Assembly (NCBI GenBank): GCA_963693365.1
Contig: CAVNZM010000005.1
Location: forward strand, 10,664,001 to 10,728,000
Origin: Amoebidium appalachense
Taxonomy: Eukaryota; Ichthyosporea
Direction: 5' to 3'
Length of the DNA: 64,000 nt
Shown: piece after piece, positions 61,801 through 64,000 of the stretch
Layout: each line of letters opens with the position of its first letter
How positions within the stretch are numbered: position 1 is the first letter of the stretch
The notes under the pieces: model-generated
The model's input: the letters and a program-made list of their open reading frames with translations, nothing else
What the model was told of the DNA's origin: nothing
The model's database searches: none
Position numbers and translations under genes: made by a program

Positions 61801-62822
61801 CTACCAACACGCCACCCATGTCCTTCACCTCGCCCATCACAACCACAAAATCAGAGGGTGTGAAAGCAAACAACACCGACCCACAGGTAATGGTCAGGAG
61901 CCTAGCCTCCCTAGCCGGTATTTCATCGGATATGGCGCGTGCAGTTTTCACTGCAAAGGAGTTTAAACCCCTCTCCGCACCCGCAACCACGGTGAATTTG
62001 CAGCAAAACCCCGGCAATTCCGTTACGATCCCCCCCACCACCACCACAAATTCGGATGGAAACCCCCCGGGCCCCTCCCTCTACCAGAACTCATCTGTTA
62101 CGATTCTGAAATCGGAGTCGAACCCCGCCACCATCACACCCATCCGTCGCCATGGTCTCCCCCGCACCCGCACACCCAACCATCCACTCCGTCTCTCATC
62201 AGCCAACAACGAAAATTCATCCATCGGATCCCCCTCGGAAAATTCCGAGAACGACCAATTAGATAGCGGCAACCCCACCTCCTCCTCCACACCCACTGTC
62301 ACGGCGCCACACAATTACACCCCGGACCCCCCCACGGGAACCCCATCGGCGCATATGCATCAAGCCACCGTCTTCCCTACTCCCATTCCTACTCCAATAC
62401 CTTACTTTACCCCACCACCGCCGCCACAACCACCACCGCCGCCACCGCAACCATTTATGGTACACCCCGTCTTTGTCCCAGGTGCATATCATCACCCGAT
62501 ATCGCCCATTCCTCCCCCCATGCCTGTAACGCCCCCGCTTCCCCTCTCCATTATGACCATGTTAACGGCAGATCGTGTTCCTTGGCCTGAGATTTACGTG
62601 TCGCGGGTGCAGGAAATTATGCAATACTGCGGGTGTGTGTCAACTCAGGCTACGCAAGTGCGCCCAGGAGATCCTTACGTAAGGGTGGGGGGGATGTTTA
62701 CGCAAACGGCGGATGCGCAGGCGGCGTTGGTGGAAATCACGAGAATGGCATTCCGGGAGAGGGCGGGTGATTGGAATGTGAACCTGTCTATGGTTCCTGT
62801 CGCCGGTTCTTCGCCCATGTGA
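53517..62822 (+). CDS. Large low-complexity orphan protein, five exons, reading-frame break near 60890
   Basis: Not recognised. Exons 53517-53618, 55410-55637, 57208-58608 and 59948 onward all join in phase 0 with good GT-AG sites. Together with the frame ending at 62822 they give roughly 1,500 residues. The order is a short acidic N-terminus, a Gln/Ala-rich stretch, a small Ala/Leu/Gln helical segment ([13 protein letters not shown]...[12 protein letters not shown]), a long Glu/Gly/Lys-rich acidic region, Pro-rich segments with GPPPGF and LPPGFE motifs, a Thr/Pro/Asn-rich region and a poly-Pro stretch. The last ~80 residues ([14 protein letters not shown]...VNLSMVPV) look like a compact alpha/beta domain. 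The frame changes from 60008-phase to 60969-phase around a 7-C run at about 60892-60898. Translation probably starts at 53517, because the spliced upstream exon carries an in-frame TGA at 53258. A disordered nuclear or RNA-binding scaffold is possible but unproven. Confidence 0.75.
54899..54981 (+). repeat. ~83-nt poly-C tract, orphan-gene intron 1
   Basis: C run with a single T at about 54927; the longest homopolymer in the window. It lies in the intron 53619-55409. Confidence 0.95.
58877..59010 (+). repeat. Two-copy G-rich tandem repeat in the orphan-gene intron
   Basis: The block GGGGAAGGGGAGCTGA, a poly-G tract and GGGGCTCGAT occurs twice, about 70 bp apart (starting near 58888 and 58958), inside the intron 58609-59947. 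That intron also holds poly-G, poly-T and long CT-rich stretches. Confidence 0.7.
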
Positions 62823-63183
62823 TGAAACTAGGGGTTTAAACTCGCAAATTCGCAAATAGGAATTGGTTTTTGGGTGCTTGAGGTTGAATTTGGGGTTTTT
62901 GTTTTGTCATTTTTGGGGCATTATGAGTTCGGTTACATCCAGGGCGTGTGGGGTTTATGGCATTGCGGCTTTCACGGTGTTTGTGGGTTTTAGGTAGATG
63001 GGTACCAGGGTTGAGAATGTAATGTGCGGTTGGTATGCACCATACATGCGCAACATATGCACACGTCTGCACGCATGCATACATTGTCATGCTGAATCAT
63101 TTTGTCCGAAACACACGCACGCTCGCGCAGTCACGCACGCACACACACGTGTGAGCGTGCGCATCGCTCACACTCACAACATA

Positions 63184-63223
63184 TGTGCACACGCACGCAC
63201 GCACGCACACACACACACACACA

Positions 63224-63276
<53 letters not shown>

Positions 63277-63304
63277 CACACGCACGCACGCACGCACGCG
63301 CGCG

Positions 63305-63356
<52 letters not shown>
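63184..63356 (+). repeat. (CA)n and (CACG)n microsatellite downstream of the orphan gene
   Basis: Blocks of CACG and CA alternate, followed by two copies of CACGTTGAATA (63354-63380). Confidence 0.9.
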
Positions 63357-63359
<3 letters not shown>

Positions 63360-63727
63360 GAATACACACGTTGAATATACTCATGCTCAGACATTATATG
63401 TTTTTGATGCTTTTGAATCTAATCCCCATTGAAATTCATTTGCACAATAGTCAAGCCCACTGTACCAGCAATGTATGACAAACCAAGTCTTATATGCCTA
63501 TATTCCTACTTTTTTTATTGTTATGTATGTAGTCATCTTCCTGAAATCACTGTTACACTTGTCCTTTTTTCTTGATAACGTAGGAAGTTCCTGTTCAGTT
63601 GCCAATCTGAATGTGGCTATTCTTTGAAGTTGTATAATTAGCAAATATTTCCCGTGCGCTTTCTGTTTCTGTGCTTGTTAATGGTGTTTATTAAACTTTT
63701 GTTGAGTATTTGGTTGATCTAACCAAA

Positions 63728-63794
63728 ATGAGTCCTAAAATTTCGAATATATTCGGCCAACAGCACCGTGTCTTGGCGCCCTTCTATATCATAG
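63728..63794 (+). CDS. Possible first coding exon of a next gene
   Basis: An ATG in AACCAAAATGAG context opens 22 codons (MSPKISNIFG...LAPFYII) and ends in phase 1 at a strong donor, G then GTAAGC, at 63795. The region just upstream is AT-richer and free of microsatellites. No following exon is visible before the window ends, and the peptide is not recognised, so this rests on the ATG plus donor only. Confidence 0.35.
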
Positions 63795-64000
63795 GTAAGC
63801 GATTCGTATATTCTTTAGCCATTAATTCCATGAAATTCAATGTGCAACGTGTTTAACTAGGAGGGACGGACCCGGAGCTTGCGCATCATCCTGCCGCTGA
63901 ATCCATGCATTTATGTACATGTGCGTGTGTGTGTGTGCATCTGATTCCCACACGTGCATGTTTTGTAGTAATGTATTATGTGGCTGTATGTGCCCGTGTG

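Larger units (their letters stand above)
62823..64000. other. Downstream flank of the orphan gene and window end
   Basis: Orphan-gene 3' flank, the CA/CACG microsatellite at 63184-63356, then AT-richer unique sequence that includes the candidate first exon at 63728-63794. Confidence 0.6.

Overview
This is eukaryotic nuclear DNA from a gene-dense but intron-heavy genome. Every confidently recognised gene lies on the + strand. Two conserved multi-exon genes can be reconstructed almost exon by exon: a TMEM94 orthologue (5' end outside the window, CDS ends at 16149) and a WDR91 orthologue (18231-37163). They are followed by a compact intronless mitochondrial homoisocitrate dehydrogenase gene (39158-40306), an intronless secreted modular protein (48830-50728: PAN/apple-like, EGF-like and SdrD_B-like modules) and a large low-complexity orphan protein (53517-62822). 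The first exon of a further gene may lie at 63728-63794.

Organism (inference): homoisocitrate dehydrogenase implies the alpha-aminoadipate lysine pathway known from fungi and a few relatives. TMEM94 and WDR91 are typical of animals and unicellular holozoans. An opisthokont protist of the ichthyosporean/corallochytrean kind would fit all three better than a typical fungus or an animal, but the window alone does not prove it.

Layout: 1-16149 TMEM94-like (24 exons proposed); 16150-18230 intergenic, carrying a 5'-truncated non-LTR retrotransposon with a target-site duplication; 18231-37163 WDR91-like, with a candidate U12-type AT-AC intron; 37164-39157 intergenic; 39158-40306 LYS12-like; 40307-48829 intergenic, with microsatellites, a duplicated ~550-bp module and a minus-strand reverse-transcriptase remnant; 48830-50728 secreted modular protein; 50729-53516 intergenic plus a probable 5' UTR exon; 53517-62822 orphan gene with a reading-frame break in a 7-C run; 62823-64000 intergenic and the possible next gene.

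The most striking property is intron architecture. Most introns carry a sense-strand poly-C (or C-rich) tract starting about 5-30 nt after the 5' splice site. Many end in a (CA)n array whose last unit supplies the CAG of the 3' splice site. Sense poly-G tracts often lie further into the same introns. TMEM94 also has three rearrangements at splice sites: a TA-flanked MITE inserted inside a donor, a ~120-bp duplication of an acceptor plus exon start, and a 63-bp triplication of an exon end plus donor. The genes share no obvious pathway: one is a P-type-ATPase-like membrane protein, one an endosomal Rab7/PI3P regulator, one a lysine biosynthesis enzyme and one an extracellular protein.
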